DNA from: Ruminococcaceae bacterium UBA2656
GTDB lineage: Bacteria > Bacillota > Clostridia > Oscillospirales > Acutalibacteraceae
DNA: 8,279 nucleotides
Direction: 5' to 3'
Assembly (NCBI GenBank): GCA_002359465.1
Contig: DENA01000008.1
Location: forward strand, 11,829 to 20,107
A program made the translations under genes and the position numbers. The stretch's first letter is position 1. Each line of letters begins with the position of its first letter. Shown here one piece after another: positions 6,359-8,279 of this stretch. Below the pieces are notes generated by a model, which was given only the letters and a program-made list of their open reading frames with translations, was not told where the DNA came from and ran no database searches.

Positions 6359-6430
6359 AATTTTCAGCGCCCGTTTTCTGCTTGAATTCACAGTATTCCA
6401 CGCTCCGGCTTATCAATACTGCTGAAAATT
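6359..6430. repeat. Ten-base inverted repeat in the spoVAC/transglycosylase gap
   Basis: AATTTTCAGC (6359-6368) recurs exactly inverted as GCTGAAAATT (6421-6430), 52 bases apart, in the 229-base region between two divergent genes. The right arm is followed by a run of T. It could be a paired regulator site or a weak long-loop structure; nothing in the window identifies a binding protein. Confidence 0.4.
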
Positions 6431-6440
6431 GTTTTTTTAA

Positions 6441-6479
6441 TAAAAAATGATTGGTTTTTTCGATAAAATAAGCTATGAT
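6441..6479 (+). promoter_or_regulatory. Candidate promoter(s) of the lytic transglycosylase gene
   Basis: Two overlapping readings are possible. A sigma-A promoter would use TTGGTT (6451-6456), 17 bases, and TATGAT (6474-6479). A flagellar-type sigma-D promoter would use TAAA (6441-6444), 15 bases, and TCGATAA (6460-6466), near the CCGATAT form. The region is very AT-rich, so either match may be accidental, but one of them probably drives the gene at 6525. Confidence 0.4.
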
Positions 6480-6524
6480 AGAAATGATACCAATTACAGG
6501 AAAATAAAGCGATGGAGAATAATC

Positions 6525-7322
6525 ATGACATATCCTCGTATTGACCCCAATTATAACAAAACAATTGCCGCGCTGAACTATGCCGACACCGCCGCAAAGA
6601 AAAGCACGGCATCTTCCGTATTTTCAGATTTGCTGCAAAACGCGGTCGGCGCAATTGACAACCAACAGAAAAAGGGCAGCATGGAAGATATCTTCAATAC
6701 TGCCGCTCAAAAATATAATATTCCGGTCAACCTGCTCAAGGCTGTCGCCAAAGTGGAATCCGGCTTTGACGCAAACGCGGTCTCCAGCTGCGGGGCGCAG
6801 GGCGTGATGCAGCTGATGCCCGGAACCGCCGCTTCGCTGGGCGTACAGAATCCTTTTGACGCGGAGCAGAACATTATGGGCGGGGCAAAGTACCTGAGCC
6901 AGATGCTGGACCGCTACAACGGCGACGCCAAGCTGGCGCTTGCCGCCTACAACGCGGGCAGCGGCAACGTTGCCAAATACGGCGGCGTCCCCCCGTTCAA
7001 AGAGACAAAGGCCTACATTTCCAGAGTGCTGGACGCCGCCGGCGGGGATGTTTCCGCGTCGACCGACCAGCTTTCCGAATTAAGCTCGCTTATGACCAAC
7101 ACACTCCCCGGAACATCAGGCCTGACGGGTCTTTCCGCCCTGACCGGTTCTCCGGCGGCCGGCACTTCCGGCACATCATACACCTATGACGATTACCTGA
7201 TGTTTTTGCAGTTGTATATTGCGCAGATGCAGATGAACACCACACAAATGATGTCCTCCGACATTTCCGGACTGACCTCTTCCGACACCGCTGACACCGG
7301 CGGTTCCATGTCCTTATTGTAA
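6525..7322 (+). CDS. Lytic transglycosylase (SLT domain), leaderless
   Basis: This 265-residue protein has a soluble lytic transglycosylase (goose-lysozyme-like) domain at about residues 55-170, which cleaves the glycan strands of peptidoglycan. Visible motifs are NLLKAVAKVESGF with the catalytic Glu78, GAQGVMQLMPGTA (90-102), GGAKYLSQML (119-128) and LALAAYNAGSGNV (137-149). The N-terminal 50 residues (including SVFSDLLQNAV) show no signal peptide or membrane segment. The C-terminal tail from about 175 is rich in Ser, Thr and Gly, then Met and Gln. Similar leaderless SLT proteins occur with flagellar genes in Clostridia, so export through the flagellar system is a possible reading. An earlier ATG at 6447 is open, but TGGAG seven bases before the ATG at 6525 supports the later start. 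It is a single gene ending at a strong terminator. Confidence 0.9.
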   Translation: MTYPRIDPNYNKTIAALNYADTAAKKSTASSVFSDLLQNAVGAIDNQQKKGSMEDIFNTAAQKYNIPVNLLKAVAKVESGFDANAVSSCGAQGVMQLMPGTAASLGVQNPFDAEQNIMGGAKYLSQMLDRYNGDAKLALAAYNAGSGNVAKYGGVPPFKETKAYISRVLDAAGGDVSASTDQLSELSSLMTNTLPGTSGLTGLSALTGSPAAGTSGTSYTYDDYLMFLQLYIAQMQMNTTQMMSSDISGLTSSDTADTGGSMSLL

Positions 7323-7332
7323 ATAAAAATTG

Positions 7333-7369
7333 CGGCTGCCGTACAGGATTTGTACGGCAGCCGTTTTTT
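7333..7369. terminator. Strong bidirectional intrinsic terminator
   Basis: CGGCTGCCGTACA (7333-7345) pairs perfectly with TGTACGGCAGCCG (7351-7363), a 13-base stem with a five-base loop. Six T follow on the plus strand (7364-7369). On the minus strand the stem is followed by CAATTTTTATTT. It therefore serves both the transglycosylase gene and the convergent NAD+ synthetase gene. Confidence 0.95.
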
Positions 7370-7390
7370 GCATAAAAAATCGCCCAATTT

Positions 7391-8279
7391 TTACAGGTTC
7401 TTGATTTCTTCCAGCCACAGGGACGCGGAAGCGTCGCTGGGCATCCGCCAGTCCCCGCGGGGGGAAAGCGTAACGCTGCCGACCTTCGGGCCGTCCGGCA
7501 GGCAGGAGCGTTTGAACTGATGCATGAAAAACCGTTTATAAAAGGTAGTCAGCCATTTTTTAATCGTCGCGTCGTCGTAGGTTCCTGCAAAGGCGCTCTG
7601 CGCCATATGGAAAATCTTCGTGGGCGTAAACCCGAAACGGAGCATGTAGTACAGGAAGAAATCGTGCAGCTCGTACGGGCCGACAATATTTTCCGTTTTC
7701 TGCGCAATCACTCCGTTTTCCGGCGGCAACAGCTCCGGGCTGACCGGCGTGTCAAGCACGTCCTCCAGCAGCGCGCACAGCTCTTTTCCTCCTGTAATGG
7801 CGGCGTGGTGCACCAAATGCCGCACCAGCGTTTTGGGGATGGAGCAGTTTACGCCGTACATAGACATGATATCGCCGTTATACGTCGCCCAGCCGAGCGC
7901 AAGCTCGGAAAGATCGCCTGTTCCGATGACCAGCCCGCCGCACTGGTTCGCCAGATCCATCAGAACCTGCGTGCGTTCGCGCGCCTGCGAATTCTCATAC
8001 GTTACGTCGCGCGTATCCGGGTCGTGGTCAATATCGCGGAAATGCAGGGATACGGATTCCCCGATGGGGATTTCACGCAGGGTGACGCCCAGTATCTCGG
8101 CAAGGCGCTGGGCATTGCTTTTGGTGCGCTTTGTCGTGCCGAAACCAGGCATCGTGACCGCCAGTATCCCTTTTCGGTCCAGCTTTAAAAGGTCAAACGC
8201 GCGCACGATGACGAGCAGCGCCAGCGTGGAGTCAAGCCCGCCCGAAACACCGATCACCGCGCATTTGGAACCGGTATGC
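7391..8279 (-). CDS. nadE: Glutamine-dependent NAD+ synthetase, C-terminal part (cut by window edge)
   Basis: This fragment carries the synthetase domain that turns deamido-NAD+ into NAD+ with ATP and ammonia, the last step of NAD biosynthesis, in the cytoplasm. 295 residues are visible. The frame continues through the right edge, where the residues before the ATP loop (TGSKCAVIG) are family-like, so the GTG at 8257 is not the start. Seen in order in the fragment: the ATP-pyrophosphatase P-loop SGGLDS (12-17), ENSQARERT (95-103) and [17 protein letters not shown] (about 120-136). These details match the large, roughly 640-residue, two-domain enzymes resembling that of Mycobacterium tuberculosis. 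The missing N-terminal half should be the nitrilase-like glutaminase that supplies ammonia. The last codons end about 20 bases from the shared terminator. Confidence 0.95.
   Translation of the reverse strand, partial: HTGSKCAVIGVSGGLDSTLALLVIVRAFDLLKLDRKGILAVTMPGFGTTKRTKSNAQRLAEILGVTLREIPIGESVSLHFRDIDHDPDTRDVTYENSQARERTQVLMDLANQCGGLVIGTGDLSELALGWATYNGDIMSMYGVNCSIPKTLVRHLVHHAAITGGKELCALLEDVLDTPVSPELLPPENGVIAQKTENIVGPYELHDFFLYYMLRFGFTPTKIFHMAQSAFAGTYDDATIKKWLTTFYKRFFMHQFKRSCLPDGPKVGSVTLSPRGDWRMPSDASASLWLEEIKNL

Noticed and set aside
7520..8188. A 222-codon plus-strand frame opposite nadE
   Set aside because: The minus-strand frame has the NAD+ synthetase motifs; the plus-strand product is Arg/Val/His-rich and domainless.

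Overview
The window looks like chromosomal DNA of a spore-forming Clostridia-type Firmicute. The evidence is the spoVAC-spoVAD pair, a small clostridial-type conserved protein, AGGAGG ribosome sites, consensus sigma-A promoters and a moderately GC-rich coding style. A member of the Oscillospirales/Ruminococcaceae is my best guess, but this is inference. I see no phage, transposon, CRISPR, tRNA or rRNA, and it reads as an ordinary housekeeping and sporulation region. I did not find a convincing new multi-gene system.

Layout. Positions 1-180 are homopolymer runs that look like a damaged contig end. From 183 to 1469, two minus-strand genes follow: a membrane-anchored ComEC-type metallo-beta-lactamase-fold protein with a TTG start, and upstream of it an 85-residue conserved protein of unknown function. 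A clear terminator separates them. The small gene has an excellent extended -10 promoter and a leader hairpin. Divergent from it is a GNAT acetyltransferase (1778-2419), which meets tail-to-tail, with an 11-base overlap, a MacB/LolD-type ABC ATPase on the minus strand. The ATPase has an awkward start codon and no permease beside it. Divergent from the ATPase is a phosphoglucomutase/phosphomannomutase (3257-4780).

From 4781 to 6347 lies a two-gene spoVAC-spoVAD operon on the minus strand. It has a candidate sigma-G promoter and ends in a hairpin terminator shared with the mutase. The third gene usual in clostridial spoVA operons, spoVAE, is absent here. Divergent from spoVAC is a lytic transglycosylase with no visible signal peptide (6525-7322). 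A strong two-way terminator follows, and then the C-terminal ammonia-ligase half of a glutamine-dependent NAD+ synthetase, cut by the right edge.

How the genes relate. Only spoVAC and spoVAD clearly work together, in moving dipicolinic acid into the forespore. The other genes are mostly single transcription units arranged divergently or convergently. Several starts given here differ from the longest open frame because a Shine-Dalgarno sequence points to an internal start: 1469, 1778, 5834, 6295, 6525 and, less certainly, about 3083-3092.
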